64,000 nt of DNA from Polaribacter butkevichii (GCF_038024105.1 NZ_CP150661.1:1941001-2005000), one strand, 5' to 3'; counted from the stretch's first letter, positions 25,491 through 35,266 are shown. Program-made: numbers and translations. The notes: generated from the letters alone by a model not told the origin.

Positions 25491-27002
25491 ATGAGGAGAA
25501 TTTATTTATTTATTCTATTTAGTACTATTATTATTGCTCAATCTTTTGGTCAATCTAATGATGGCAAAATTATTCACAAAGATAGTACAGATGTAAAAGT
25601 TACAGATGTTATTAAAGAGAGTAACACATGGGCTATTGGAGGTGGATTTAGTAATTTTATTATGCATGGAGATTTACGCTCTATTGGTACCAGTGATGAT
25701 ACTAATTATTGGAATTTTGGAGGGTATGTTTATGTAGATAAAATGTTTAATCCAATATTAGGATTAGAATTTAAAGCTACCTACAACAAAATGTCTGGTG
25801 GAGCTCAATATTTTTCTAACACATACAGTCTTGCTTACGTACCAAATGGTGTTATTAGAGACAACATGAAATTTGAAGGGAGCGCTTATGGTGCAGAATT
25901 AAACTTAATTGTAAGTTTTTCTAACCTTTATAGAAGAGACACAAGAAATTGGAATATTTCTGGATACTTTGGTGTTGGATACCACCAATACGATTCTGCT
26001 TTATTTGATAGATTAGCAGATGGTTCTTACGTAAAAATCTCTGATGCAGATTTTGGATATAACCCAGCCAGAAATAGTGTAAGTGAAGCAAGTTCTATCT
26101 ATTTATCTACACAATTAGGTATTAAAAGAAGAATAAGCAGACGCTTAGATGTTGAGTTTAGAACAGGAATGTACTTTAATAATGAAGATCATTTAGACGC
26201 AGCAATTTCTGACAAACAAAACTGGGAAAACTTTTTTGTTACTAGTTTAGGGGTTGTTTTAAAATTAGGAAAGAAAAAAGAATACATCATTTGGGCTAAA
26301 GATCCAGTTCCTGGAGATCAATTTAAAATTATTGACACAGATAATGACGGTGTAATGGATCAATTAGATGTAGAACCAAACACACCTAAAGGTGCAATGG
26401 TATATGGTAATGGTCAAGCTGTAGATGCAGATAAAGACGGATTACCAGATTATAAAGATAAATGTCCTTTAGAGTATGGTCCTGTTTCAAATGAAGGTTG
26501 TCCTTTAAACGAAGATTCAGACGGAGATGGTGTAATGGATGCAAAAGATTTATGTCCAAATACTCCTGGTCCTGTAGAAAACAGAGGATGTCCTAAGCAA
26601 GAAGCCGTACCTCCAGTTAATATTACGCAACAAATTGGATTATTAGCAACTAGTATTTATTTTGATACCAATAGCGATAAAATTAAATTAATTTCTTACA
26701 GTACTATTGATCAAATTATTATGTTAATGAAAAAAATACCAGATGTTAAATTTGTTATTGAAGGTCATACTGATGATAGAAATAGTGATAAATACAACTT
26801 GTACTTATCTCAAAGAAGAGCAGAAAGTGTAAGAAAATACATGATTAAGCAAGGTATTGCTAATGACAGATTAACACCTAAAGGTTATGGTGAATCTAGA
26901 CCTAAATTCTCTAACGCTAATGCTGGCGGAAGACAATTAAACAGAAGGGTTGAAATTAAACCAATTGATGCAATTGGACCTGTAGAAAGAATTGATGAAT
27001 AA
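25491..27002 (+). CDS. OmpA-family protein with thrombospondin type-3 repeats
   Basis: Outer-membrane protein anchoring to peptidoglycan. The 503-residue precursor has a signal peptide ending near QSFGQS and an N-terminal 8-strand barrel (about 30-270). Acidic DxDxDG-type calcium-binding repeats follow (DTDNDGVMDQLD, DADKDGLPDYKDKCP, DSDGDGVMDAKDLCP), then an OmpA C-terminal domain with IYFDTNSDKIK, IEGHTDDRN and LSQRRAESVRKYM. It is monocistronic with a strong terminator, as expected of an abundant protein. Confidence 0.93.
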   Translation: MRRIYLFILFSTIIIAQSFGQSNDGKIIHKDSTDVKVTDVIKESNTWAIGGGFSNFIMHGDLRSIGTSDDTNYWNFGGYVYVDKMFNPILGLEFKATYNKMSGGAQYFSNTYSLAYVPNGVIRDNMKFEGSAYGAELNLIVSFSNLYRRDTRNWNISGYFGVGYHQYDSALFDRLADGSYVKISDADFGYNPARNSVSEASSIYLSTQLGIKRRISRRLDVEFRTGMYFNNEDHLDAAISDKQNWENFFVTSLGVVLKLGKKKEYIIWAKDPVPGDQFKIIDTDNDGVMDQLDVEPNTPKGAMVYGNGQAVDADKDGLPDYKDKCPLEYGPVSNEGCPLNEDSDGDGVMDAKDLCPNTPGPVENRGCPKQEAVPPVNITQQIGLLATSIYFDTNSDKIKLISYSTIDQIIMLMKKIPDVKFVIEGHTDDRNSDKYNLYLSQRRAESVRKYMIKQGIANDRLTPKGYGESRPKFSNANAGGRQLNRRVEIKPIDAIGPVERIDE

Positions 27003-27016
27003 TTAATTTATCTTAT

Positions 27017-27058
27017 AAAAAAGGGGAGACTACAATGTAGTCTCCCCTTTTTTTTTTT
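27017..27058 (+). terminator. Terminator of the OmpA-family gene
   Basis: AAAAGGGGAGACTAC pairs with GTAGTCTCCCCTTTT around a few bases, followed by a long T run. It is among the strongest hairpins in the window. Confidence 0.92.
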
Positions 27059-27103
27059 GATGAGATTTTAGTTTTTAAAAGATTAAATAAACTCTTGTAA
27101 GCA

Positions 27104-27145
27104 CAAAAAAATAAGGTTATTCAAATTAATTGAACAACCTTATTT
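27104..27145 (-). terminator. Terminator of the gldB-gldC operon
   Basis: AAATAAGGTTATTCAA and TTGAACAACCTTATTT form a long stem with one mismatch; the minus-strand T run lies at 27110-27105. Confidence 0.7.
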
Positions 27146-27164
27146 AATAAGAATAATATTTTAC

Positions 27165-27497
27165 TTATTTCAACTCTAATTTTTCTGCAAAGTAATCACA
27201 AAAATCTCTCATAGTTGCACTCATTTTTTGATCATCTGTTGCACGCTCAAAAGAATTTGCCATAGAAACTAATGTTTGATGATAAAATTGTTTCATCTCA
27301 TCTATAGGCATATCTTTTGTCCATAAATCCATACGTAAAGTATCTTTTTTCTTATGATCCCATACGGAAATCATAATAGCTTTTGATGCTTCATTATGTA
27401 TATCTCCATCTTTTGCTGTCCAAGAAATTTCTTCAGGAACTTTGTTTTCGTCTAAACCAATTTCGAAATTAATTTGTGAATTATGTTTTACTGACAT
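27165..27497 (-). CDS. gldC: Gliding motility protein GldC
   Basis: A 110-residue cytoplasmic protein that aids gliding in Flavobacterium johnsoniae. The sequence SQINFEIGLDENKVPEEISW and the later AIMISVWDHKKKDTLRMDLW are typical of GldC. Its first base overlaps the last base of gldB, so the two are translationally coupled. Its biochemical role is unknown. Confidence 0.92.
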   Translation of the reverse strand: MSVKHNSQINFEIGLDENKVPEEISWTAKDGDIHNEASKAIMISVWDHKKKDTLRMDLWTKDMPIDEMKQFYHQTLVSMANSFERATDDQKMSATMRDFCDYFAEKLELK

Positions 27498-28456
27498 TAT
27501 TTTTTAGGCTTGTATTTTGATTTTTTGAATAACTCTTCAGAATCAATTATTAATAATTCTTGCAAAGATACATCATTATTTTGCATATATGACCTCACTA
27601 TTTGCCATCCTAACCACACTCCTATTCTTCCTGGAGATTGCGTATCGTTCTGTAAGTAGAACTTAGAAAAAGGAGCATTCTCTAAAAATCTTTTATTTAA
27701 CTTTGTGTCTGTGCTAAATAACAATTTCTTTTCAATAAAATATTTCCAAATATCCGTTTCATTAGCAAGTACCCAATCCATTTTTTCTTTTGAATATCCT
27801 ATTTTTAATTTATCTGAAATAATTGGTAAATATAAATCTAATAGGTACATCTTTTTCCCTTCATAAATCATCTTATCCATAAAACTTCTTTTAGGTAAAG
27901 ACACTAATTGTTTTTTTATGATAGAATTTGCAACATCAACAATTATGTTTTCTTTAGTATTATTCTCTTTAATATACTTTGGATAATCTGAATAAAATTT
28001 ATGTGTTTTTCCTAAATAAACATCTAAAGAAATAAACAACAAACTATCTGCATAAATAACTCTATTAACATAGTCAATGTTAGAAATCATTGTAACTACC
28101 TTAGGTGCTTTAAAGTTGGTATTGTAATATTTAATATGCTTAAAAAGATCTAATAACTCTATTTTTAATTTAGAAACATCTTTATACAACTTTTGAGTTT
28201 CACTAAATAATTCCTGTTCATCTTTATTATTTAACTTAGCAATTGCCAAACTATCTGTAAATGCTTTTGGAAACAAATACGGATACTTTTTTTTAAGAAT
28301 TGGTAAATCATTTTCTGTTGAATTATAAAAATCAGCTTCGTATCTTTTTACCGAAAAATCAACATTTATAGTTGAAACATCAATTTGATTATTTTTTTTA
28401 TCAGAACATGAAAAAAACATACAGAAAACCATTAAATTCATAAAATAAAATCTCAT
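27497..28456 (-). CDS. gldB: Gliding motility lipoprotein GldB
   Basis: Envelope lipoprotein essential for gliding in F. johnsoniae. The 319-residue precursor has a lipobox ending FFSC (Cys17). Conserved GldB segments are VKRYEADFY, PYLFPKAFTDSL, the C-terminal GRIGVWLGWQIVRSYM and LLIIDSEELFKKSKYKPKK. It overlaps gldC by one base and is divergent from nadE, an arrangement I know from other Flavobacteriaceae. An internal Met6 could also serve as the start. Confidence 0.92.
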   Translation of the reverse strand: MRFYFMNLMVFCMFFSCSDKKNNQIDVSTINVDFSVKRYEADFYNSTENDLPILKKKYPYLFPKAFTDSLAIAKLNNKDEQELFSETQKLYKDVSKLKIELLDLFKHIKYYNTNFKAPKVVTMISNIDYVNRVIYADSLLFISLDVYLGKTHKFYSDYPKYIKENNTKENIIVDVANSIIKKQLVSLPKRSFMDKMIYEGKKMYLLDLYLPIISDKLKIGYSKEKMDWVLANETDIWKYFIEKKLLFSTDTKLNKRFLENAPFSKFYLQNDTQSPGRIGVWLGWQIVRSYMQNNDVSLQELLIIDSEELFKKSKYKPKK

Positions 28457-28515
28457 ATTCTTTGTATCTTAGTCTTTATATTTAAGAACGCTAAAAATAC
28501 TAAAATAGTTTATCA

Positions 28516-29304
28516 ATGAAGACGGAAAAGGTTGCCGAATATATCATAAAATGGTTAAAAGAATATGCTGAAAATGCAAAAGTAAAAGGATTTGTAATTG
28601 GAATTTCTGGCGGAATTGACTCTGCTTTAACATCTACCTTGTGCGCAAAAACTGGATTTCCTACTCTATGTGTAGAAATGCCCATTCACCAAGCACCTAG
28701 TCAGGTTACTAGAGCACAAGAACATATTACCCAGTTAAAAAGTAATTTTAAAAATGTATCTGATGTAAAAGTTGATTTAACATCTACTTTTGAAGATTTT
28801 AAAAACGTAATACCAAACGTAGCTCCTTCTGCAACGGTAGATTTATCACTTGCAAACACTAGAGCAAGACTTAGAATGACTACTTTATATTATTTAGCAG
28901 GTTTACACGGTTACTTAGTGGCTGGTACGGGTAATAAAGTAGAAGATTTTGGTGTTGGTTTTTACACAAAATATGGTGATGGAGGTGTAGATTTAAGTCC
29001 TATTGCAGATTTAATGAAATCTGAAGTTTATGAATTAGCTGCTTTTTTAGGAGTACCAAATTCTATACAAGAAGCACAACCAACAGATGGTTTATTTGGA
29101 GATAGTAGAACAGATGAAGATCAAATAGGAGCTTCTTACGATGAACTGGAGTGGGCTATGAATATGCAAGAGTTAGGGAAATCTGAAGAAAATTTTGAAG
29201 GAAGAAATCAAGAAGTCTTTAAAATTTACTCAAGATTAAATAGAATTAACCAACATAAAATGTTACCAATTCCTATTTGTGAAATACCAAAAGAAATAAA
29301 ATAA
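28516..29304 (+). CDS. nadE: NAD+ synthase, ammonia-dependent
   Basis: Amidates deamido-NAD+ to NAD+ using ATP and ammonia. The 262 residues contain the N-type ATP pyrophosphatase loop SGGIDSALTS (31-40), RARLRMTTLYYLA, GTGNKVEDFGVGFYTKYGDG and PIADLMKSEVYELA. There is no N-terminal glutaminase (nitrilase) domain, so it depends on free ammonia. It is divergent from gldB with 59 bases between start codons. Confidence 0.96.
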   Translation: MKTEKVAEYIIKWLKEYAENAKVKGFVIGISGGIDSALTSTLCAKTGFPTLCVEMPIHQAPSQVTRAQEHITQLKSNFKNVSDVKVDLTSTFEDFKNVIPNVAPSATVDLSLANTRARLRMTTLYYLAGLHGYLVAGTGNKVEDFGVGFYTKYGDGGVDLSPIADLMKSEVYELAAFLGVPNSIQEAQPTDGLFGDSRTDEDQIGASYDELEWAMNMQELGKSEENFEGRNQEVFKIYSRLNRINQHKMLPIPICEIPKEIK

Positions 29305-29315
29305 AATTCTTATAT

Positions 29316-29352
29316 AAAAAAACCTTAATTTGGTTAAATTAAGGTTTTTTTA
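29316..29352 (+). terminator. Terminator of nadE
   Basis: AAAAAAACCTTAATTT pairs with AAATTAAGGTTTTTTT around four bases. Confidence 0.85.
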
Positions 29353-29362
29353 AAGACTTTTG

Positions 29363-29494
29363 TTACAAAATATTTGCCGCAACCATCATTTTTTTAATCT
29401 TCATGTAAGCTCTTTTCTTAGAACCTTTCGAGATTTCAAATGGTAGCAATATGAATAACTGAATAATCTTTAGTAATTGTAATAGTGTTTTCAT
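29363..29494 (-). CDS. Small basic/amphipathic protein of 43 residues
   Basis: The minus strand encodes MKTLLQLLKIIQLFILLPFE, then ISKGSKKRAYMKIKKMMVAANIL and a stop. It pairs a hydrophobic N-terminal half with a strongly basic C-terminal half, plausible for a small membrane-associated protein. A promoter-like TTGTATATTGC lies about 30-40 bases upstream (29523-29533). It fills an otherwise empty gap between nadE and dnaG. I do not recognise a family, and the call rests on composition and context. Confidence 0.45.
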   Translation of the reverse strand: MKTLLQLLKIIQLFILLPFEISKGSKKRAYMKIKKMMVAANIL

Positions 29495-29597
29495 AGTAAT
29501 ATTGGCTTTTCTTTCTGCGGGTGCAATATACAATAATTCTATCTAATTATAAATTGCAACTACGGGGTTAAACACCCTATTTTACAATTTATTAATA

Positions 29598-31616
29598 TTA
29601 CACTACTCTGTTCAATTTTTCAAAAAGCCTCATTTTCAGACTTGTATAGTTTTTTATAACTTCTAAATCTATAGTAGCCCCTTGGTTTTTAACAGCGTCA
29701 TCCATCAACTCCTCTATCTTTTCACCAATTAACACTCTTCTTAAATTATAAACAACATCGTTTACATCTTTTGCTAAAACTTCTAAGGCAGATTTAACTT
29801 CTATGTTTTGACCTTCCCAATCACTTAACTGTCTATTTGGATTTTCTTTCTCCATTAAAATAGAAGTTACAATGGTAGAAATCTCAGAATTCTTATGATT
29901 AATTAAACCATCAATATCTAATTTTTCTAATTGGTTTAATTGATGAATTATCTCTGTATAAATTTCTTGAAAAAGCGGATTAGAAAATTCTATTTCATCT
30001 TCATGCAAATGCACATAAATTTCTGCTGAAACTGTATTTTCATATTTTCTTGTACCAATCTCTTCTCTTCCTTCTTCATCTACATGAATAACTTCTTCTA
30101 CAAACTCTACCTCTTCGTTACCGTATAAAAGTAAAATTTTAATAATTTCATTTTCTAAAATTGAAAGTTGATCAATTTTTTGAGAAGTAGCAGCTCCTCC
30201 TTTTACCAATCCCATTTTACCTTTACCTTGCTCCATAAAATATCCAGGAGGTGGCTGATTTGGGTCTTCTTGAGTATTATTTTGCTGTCTGCTAACTTTA
30301 CTTTTTTCTTGCGCTCCTTTTTTTAATAACTGTGCCAATTCACTAAACAAAACACGTTCAGAAATATCCATAATTCTAGAACATTCTTGCACATAAACTT
30401 CTCGTTGAATGCCATCTGGAATTTTAGAAATACTGGTTACAATGTCTCTAATAACGCCTGCCTTTTTAATAGGATCGTTGTTAGAATCTTTTAATAAAAG
30501 AGATACTTTAAAATTGATAAAATCTTGTGCTGAATCTTCTAAATATTTCTTTAATTCTGCATTTGAGTTTGCTTTAGCAAAACTATCTGGATCTTCGCCA
30601 TCAGGAAATTGAACTACTTTTACGTTCATTCCTTGCTCTAAAATTAAATCGATACCACGAATAGAAGCTCTAATACCTGCTGCATCTCCATCAAAAAGTA
30701 CCGTAATATTTTTGGTTAGTCTGTTTATCAATCTAATTTGATCTGGAGTTAAAGCGGTACCAGAAGAGGCCACCACATTTTCTACACCAGATTGATTAAA
30801 AGAAATTACATCTGTATATCCTTCTACCAAAAAGCAATTGTCTTGTTTGGCTATTTCTTTTTTTGCTTGGTATAATCCATATAAAATTTTACTCTTATGG
30901 TAAATATCACTTTCTGGTGAATTTAAATATTTGGCTGCTTTTTTATCCGCAGTTAAAATACGTCCTCCAAAACCTAAAACTCTACCAGACATAGAGTGAA
31001 TCGGAAACATTACACGTCCTTTAAAACGGTCGAACTGCTTGTTTTCTTTTACAATGGTTAATCCTGTTGATGCCAAAAACTTTAAGTCGTATCCTTTTGC
31101 TAAAGCTGCTTTTGTAAAATTATCCCATTCATCAATACAATACCCTAATTCGAACTTTTTAATAGTTTCATCCGTAAAACCACGCTCTTTAAAGTAAGAC
31201 AACCCTATTGCTTTTCCTTTATTGGTATTTAACATTACATTATTAAAATAATCTTTGGCAAAAGTAGAAACCAAGAACATGCTTTCGCGTTCATTCATAT
31301 GCTCCTTCTCTTCAGAAGTTTGCTCTGTTTCTTCTATTTCTATATTGTACTTTTTTGCCAACCACCTTAGAGCTTCTGGATACGTATAATGTTCATGTTC
31401 CATTAAAAAGGAAACAGAATTACCTCCTTTACCTGTAGAAAAATCTTTCCAAATTTGTTTTACGGGAGACACCATAAAAGAAGGCGATTTTTCATCTGTA
31501 AAGGGGCTTAACCCTTTAAAGTTACTTCCTGCTTTTTTAAGCTGAACAAATTCACCAATAACCTCTTCTACTCTTGCAGTTTCAAAAATGCGGTCTATGG
31601 TACTTCTTAATATCAT
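29598..31616 (-). CDS. dnaG: DNA primase, zinc-binding residues lost
   Basis: Synthesises RNA primers at the replication fork. The 672 residues comprise the N-terminal CHC2-type domain (1-100), RNA polymerase core (about 120-330) and Toprim segment (LVEGYTDVISF, LFDGDAAGIRA), then a helicase-binding C-terminal part longer than in E. coli. The CHC2 module keeps its fold-defining words (FKGL.PF..EKSPSFMVSP), but the four zinc ligands C-H-C-C are replaced by Ser37, Thr40, Asp58 and Thr61. I recall zinc-less DnaG in other flavobacteria. A minus-strand TATCTTTG (31650-31643) is the likely -7 box. Confidence 0.95.
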   Translation of the reverse strand: MILRSTIDRIFETARVEEVIGEFVQLKKAGSNFKGLSPFTDEKSPSFMVSPVKQIWKDFSTGKGGNSVSFLMEHEHYTYPEALRWLAKKYNIEIEETEQTSEEKEHMNERESMFLVSTFAKDYFNNVMLNTNKGKAIGLSYFKERGFTDETIKKFELGYCIDEWDNFTKAALAKGYDLKFLASTGLTIVKENKQFDRFKGRVMFPIHSMSGRVLGFGGRILTADKKAAKYLNSPESDIYHKSKILYGLYQAKKEIAKQDNCFLVEGYTDVISFNQSGVENVVASSGTALTPDQIRLINRLTKNITVLFDGDAAGIRASIRGIDLILEQGMNVKVVQFPDGEDPDSFAKANSNAELKKYLEDSAQDFINFKVSLLLKDSNNDPIKKAGVIRDIVTSISKIPDGIQREVYVQECSRIMDISERVLFSELAQLLKKGAQEKSKVSRQQNNTQEDPNQPPPGYFMEQGKGKMGLVKGGAATSQKIDQLSILENEIIKILLLYGNEEVEFVEEVIHVDEEGREEIGTRKYENTVSAEIYVHLHEDEIEFSNPLFQEIYTEIIHQLNQLEKLDIDGLINHKNSEISTIVTSILMEKENPNRQLSDWEGQNIEVKSALEVLAKDVNDVVYNLRRVLIGEKIEELMDDAVKNQGATIDLEVIKNYTSLKMRLFEKLNRVV

Positions 31617-31642
31617 GAATTTAATTTATTGGAAAGGGATTA

Positions 31643-31650
31643 CAAAGATA
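31643..31650 (-). promoter_or_regulatory. -7 box of dnaG
   Basis: TATCTTTG on the minus strand, 27 bases before the dnaG ATG. No clear -33 TTG is present. Confidence 0.5.
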
Positions 31651-31683
31651 AGAATTATCTTATTTCATATAATTTATAAAACT

Positions 31684-31712
31684 AAAAAACCTCACTAAAT
31701 TAATAGTGAGGC
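31684..31712 (-). terminator. Terminator of clpX
   Basis: CCTCACTA and TAGTGAGG form a perfect 8-bp stem; on the minus strand it is followed by six T residues (31689-31684). Confidence 0.8.
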
Positions 31713-31735
31713 TTTATCATTATTTTTCTTAAATT

Positions 31736-32974
31736 TTAAGAAGCTGCTTTTAACTTTTTTAAAGCTGAATTTGTCAATTTTGCTTCTGCATATTCTTTGG
31801 TTACATTAAATTCTTTTTCATTAGAACTTGGTAAATCAAACATAGCGTCTGTAAAAATTGCTTCACATAAAGAACGTAATCCTCTTGCTCCTAATTTATA
31901 TTCTACTGCTTTTTCTACAATATAATTTAAAGCTTCCTCTTCTATCGTAAAGGCAACATCATCCATTGTAAATAACTTAGAATATTGCTTAATAATAGCG
32001 TTTTTAGGCTCTGTTAAAATAGCTCTTAACGTTTTAGCATCTAAAGGATTCATGTAGCTTAAAACAGGTAAACGCCCAATAATTTCTGGAATTAAACCAA
32101 ATGCTTTTAAATCTGAGGGAATAATGTATTGCAACAAGTTTTCTTCATCTACCTTATCTTCATCTAAAGAGGCTCCAAAACCTACAGCCTGCATGTTTAA
32201 ACGCTTGCTTATAAATCTTTCGATTCCTGCAAATGCACCACCAGCAATAAATAAAATCTCTTTAGTATCTACTTCTATAAATTTTTGCTCAGGATGCTTT
32301 CTTCCACCTTTAGGTGCAACATTTACAACTGTACCTTCTAATAATTTTAATAAAGCTTGCTGTACTCCTTCTCCAGAAACATCTCTAGTTATTGATGGAT
32401 TATCACCTTTTCTGGCAATTTTATCTATTTCATCAATAAAGATAATCCCTCTTTGTGCTTTTTCTACATCGTAGTCTGCAGCTTGCAATAATTTACTTAA
32501 AATACTTTCTACATCTTCACCAACATAACCTGCTTGTGTTAAAACGGTTGCATCTACAATTGCAAAAGGAATGTTTAGCATTCTTGCAATTGTTTTTGCT
32601 ACTAAAGTTTTCCCTGTACCTGTTTCTCCAACTAAAACAATATTTGATTTTTCAATCTCTACATCATCTTCATCTTCTTTTTTCTGTAATAATCTTTTGT
32701 AATGATTATAAACAGCTACAGACATTGCTCTTTTGGTTTCTAACTGACCAATAATATATTGATCTAAGAATTCTTTTATTTCTTTTGGCTTTTTTAGCAT
32801 TAAATCTTTAGACAAATCGCTCGATTTTGCATCAGAAATTTCTTCTTGTACAATACCATGCGCTTGTTCTATACATTTATCGCAAATATGAGCATCCATT
32901 CCTGCAATTAGCAAGTCTGTTTCTGCTTTTTTTCGTCCGCAAAACGAACATTCTAAGTTTTCTTCTTTTGACAT
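31736..32974 (-). CDS. clpX: ATP-dependent Clp protease ATPase subunit ClpX
   Basis: AAA+ unfoldase feeding ClpP. The 412 residues begin with an intact C4 zinc-binding domain (Cys9, Cys12, Cys31, Cys34). Walker [14 protein letters not shown], Walker [12 protein letters not shown] and the ClpP-docking loop region IGRLPVL (IGF-equivalent loop nearby) follow. It lies downstream of tig and clpP on the same strand, the common order tig-clpP-clpX. A repeat-like stretch separates it from clpP. Confidence 0.97.
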   Translation of the reverse strand: MSKEENLECSFCGRKKAETDLLIAGMDAHICDKCIEQAHGIVQEEISDAKSSDLSKDLMLKKPKEIKEFLDQYIIGQLETKRAMSVAVYNHYKRLLQKKEDEDDVEIEKSNIVLVGETGTGKTLVAKTIARMLNIPFAIVDATVLTQAGYVGEDVESILSKLLQAADYDVEKAQRGIIFIDEIDKIARKGDNPSITRDVSGEGVQQALLKLLEGTVVNVAPKGGRKHPEQKFIEVDTKEILFIAGGAFAGIERFISKRLNMQAVGFGASLDEDKVDEENLLQYIIPSDLKAFGLIPEIIGRLPVLSYMNPLDAKTLRAILTEPKNAIIKQYSKLFTMDDVAFTIEEEALNYIVEKAVEYKLGARGLRSLCEAIFTDAMFDLPSSNEKEFNVTKEYAEAKLTNSALKKLKAAS

Positions 32975-32984
32975 TCTAAATGGC

Positions 32985-33046
32985 TTTAGGCTTTATGCCT
33001 TATGCCTTACGCAGCGCTTACTGCATAAAGCCTATTGCTTATTGCT
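32985..33046. repeat. Repeat-like sequence between clpP and clpX
   Basis: Near-repeats of GGCTTTA/GGCTTTATGCC/TTATGCC, an inverted CATAAAGCC and TATTGCTTATTGC occupy the clpP-clpX spacer. The composition is unlike the surrounding spacers and resembles decayed intergenic repeats. Confidence 0.45.
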
Positions 33047-33052
33047 AAATAA

Positions 33053-33715
33053 TTACTTCTTTCTTGCTAAAACTTCATCAATCATTCCGTAAGCTTTTGC
33101 TTCATCTGCTTTCATCCAATAATCTCTATCAGAATCGTTGTGTACTTTTTCTACAGATTGACCAGAGTGATTTGCAATAATATCATACAACTCTCCTTTT
33201 AACTTTATAATTTCTCTTGCAGTAATTTCGATATCTGAAGCTTGTCCTTGTGCACCTCCTAAAGGTTGGTGAATCATCACTCTAGAGTGTGGCAATGCAG
33301 AACGTTTACCTGCTGCTCCTGCACACATTAAAACGGCTCCCATAGAAGCTGCCATACCTGTACAAATTGTTGCTACATCTGGTTTTATAAACTGCATAGT
33401 ATCATAAATACCTAAACCTGCATAAACGCCTCCTCCTGGAGAATTAATATAAATTGAAATATCTTTGTTAGCATCTACACTTTCTAAAAACAATAACTGA
33501 GCCTGAATAATATTTGCTACTTGGTCATTAATCCCTGTTCCTAAAAAGATAATTCTATCCATCATTAAACGAGAAAAAACATCCATTTGCGTAATGTTCA
33601 TCTGGCGTTCTTCCATAATATATGGCGTTACACTACTTGTAATCTTACCGTAATAGTTGCTGTTAATTCCGTGATGTTTTGTTGCGTATTTTTCGAACTC
33701 TTTTCCGTAATCCAT
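33053..33715 (-). CDS. clpP: ATP-dependent Clp protease proteolytic subunit
   Basis: Serine protease forming the ClpXP chamber. The 220 residues contain the catalytic Ser in [14 protein letters not shown] and the catalytic His in [14 protein letters not shown], plus [20 protein letters not shown] and the Asp in the SDRDYWM segment. A short N-terminal extension (about 35 residues) may be processed. It lies between tig and clpX on the same strand. Confidence 0.97.
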   Translation of the reverse strand: MDYGKEFEKYATKHHGINSNYYGKITSSVTPYIMEERQMNITQMDVFSRLMMDRIIFLGTGINDQVANIIQAQLLFLESVDANKDISIYINSPGGGVYAGLGIYDTMQFIKPDVATICTGMAASMGAVLMCAGAAGKRSALPHSRVMIHQPLGGAQGQASDIEITAREIIKLKGELYDIIANHSGQSVEKVHNDSDRDYWMKADEAKAYGMIDEVLARKK

Positions 33716-33790
33716 TTTCGTGATGCTGTTTTAAGTTTAATACTGTAAATATAAGAACTATTTCTTACTATTTTGTTTGAGTTTGTCGCT

Positions 33791-33823
33791 AAAAAAACCT
33801 GAATCTAACAACTCAGGTTTTTT
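33791..33823 (-). terminator. Terminator-like hairpin of tig
   Basis: AAAAAACCTGA and TCAGGTTTTTT with a 10-base loop, flanked by A and T runs. It lies between tig and clpP, so clpP probably has its own promoter. Confidence 0.75.
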
Positions 33824-33844
33824 ATCTTTTATTATTTAAAAACC

Positions 33845-33868
33845 TCTCGACTGAGCTTGAGGTGACAT
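33845..33868. repeat. REP-like fragment after tig
   Basis: CTCGACTGAGCTTGAGGTGACAT resembles half of the CTCGA...TGACAT palindromes also seen at 57884-58002 and 58291-58322. Confidence 0.45.
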
Positions 33869-33882
33869 TAAAAAACAATGTC

Positions 33883-35205
33883 TTATTTATATACTTCTTT
33901 AATAAAGTCTTCGTAAGAAAGCTCTTTCGATTTAAAATTCATGTTCTCTTTATAAAAAGTTAATAATTTATTACTAATTAATTGAGATTGTAATTTTTGA
34001 GCTTCTTCTTGATTTTGTAAAATTCTACCGGCAATATCATCCAATTCTTTTTCTTCTGGATTCATGTTACCAAATTGAGCCATTTGCGTGCGGATAAATC
34101 CTTTTGCATAGTCTACCAATTCTGCATAATCGATTTTGATGTCATTATCTTTCATCACTTTTCCTTCGATTAATTGATAACGTAAACCTTTTTCTGATTT
34201 ATCATATTCTGCAGTAGCTTCTTCTTCTGTTAAAGGTTTTTCACCTGCTGTTCTTAACCATTTTTTTAAGAATTCAGAAGGTAAATCAAACTTTGTATTT
34301 TCTACTAAATGCTCTGTTACGGCGTTTAATAATTGTTGATCTCCTTGTTGTTGAAATTGCTTTTCTGCGTCTTCCTTAATTTTTTCTCTTAATTCAGTTA
34401 CAGAAGTTACACTTCCGTCTGCAAATAATTTATCAAACAACTCTTGGTCTAACTCTGCTGGTTCTGTTTTTGTAATTTCTTCTATCGTTAAAGTTACAGT
34501 TACATCTAAATCATGAATTACATCATGCTCTACACCTAAAATGTGTTGTAATTTATGATCGTCTTCAAATAACTTTTTAGTTTCTAACTCAATTACGTCA
34601 CCAACCTTAGCGCCAATTACTTTCTTTTCGTTCTTCTTTCCTTTAAGATCGTTTACTAAAAAAGTAGATTTTTTGTTAATTCCGTTTTCTTCATTAACAA
34701 AAGTTCCTGTTACATTAGATTGTTCAGTAGCTTCATCTATAGCAGTTACTTTACCGTAACGTATTTGAATGTTCTTAACTTCTTCGTCAAGTAATTCATC
34801 TGTTGCTATAATATTATATTGTGTTACTTTGTCTTTAGATTTTAAATCTACATCAAAAACAGGTGCTAAACCTAATTCAAATTCAAAAGAAAAAACATCA
34901 GCATCCCAATTAAAATCTTCAGTCATTCTAGGTAAAGGATTACCTAACATTTCTAATTTTTCTTCTGCTATAAATTTATTTAAAGATTCTTGTAAAAGCT
35001 TATTTACTTCATCTATCATAATAGATTTACCGTACTGCTTTTTAATCATCCCCATTGGTACATGTCCTTTTCTAAAACCAGGAACATCTGCCTTTTTACG
35101 ATAATCTTCTAATAAACCTGTTACTTTTGCTTGATAATCATCAGCAACAATATCTACTTTTACAACTGCGTTTAACGCATCAATGTTTTCTTTTGTAATA
35201 TTCAT
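33883..35205 (-). CDS. tig: Trigger factor
   Basis: Ribosome-associated chaperone. The 440 residues show the N-terminal ribosome-binding signature VPGFRKGHVPMGMIKKQYG, a central region in place of the FKBP-type PPIase that is poorly conserved, and a long helical C-terminal chaperone region. Divergence of the PPIase part is common in Bacteroidetes Tig. It heads the tig-clpP-clpX block and has a near-perfect promoter. Confidence 0.95.
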   Translation of the reverse strand: MNITKENIDALNAVVKVDIVADDYQAKVTGLLEDYRKKADVPGFRKGHVPMGMIKKQYGKSIMIDEVNKLLQESLNKFIAEEKLEMLGNPLPRMTEDFNWDADVFSFEFELGLAPVFDVDLKSKDKVTQYNIIATDELLDEEVKNIQIRYGKVTAIDEATEQSNVTGTFVNEENGINKKSTFLVNDLKGKKNEKKVIGAKVGDVIELETKKLFEDDHKLQHILGVEHDVIHDLDVTVTLTIEEITKTEPAELDQELFDKLFADGSVTSVTELREKIKEDAEKQFQQQGDQQLLNAVTEHLVENTKFDLPSEFLKKWLRTAGEKPLTEEEATAEYDKSEKGLRYQLIEGKVMKDNDIKIDYAELVDYAKGFIRTQMAQFGNMNPEEKELDDIAGRILQNQEEAQKLQSQLISNKLLTFYKENMNFKSKELSYEDFIKEVYK

Positions 35206-35236
35206 TTCTTGTCTTTTATCTTAAAAAAATCGAGTG

Positions 35237-35266
35237 CAAAATTAATCATTTTAATTGATTGCACAA
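35237..35266 (-). promoter_or_regulatory. tig promoter
   Basis: Minus strand TTG (35266-35264), 19 bases, then TAATTTTG (35244-35237), about 32 bases before the tig ATG. Confidence 0.75.
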
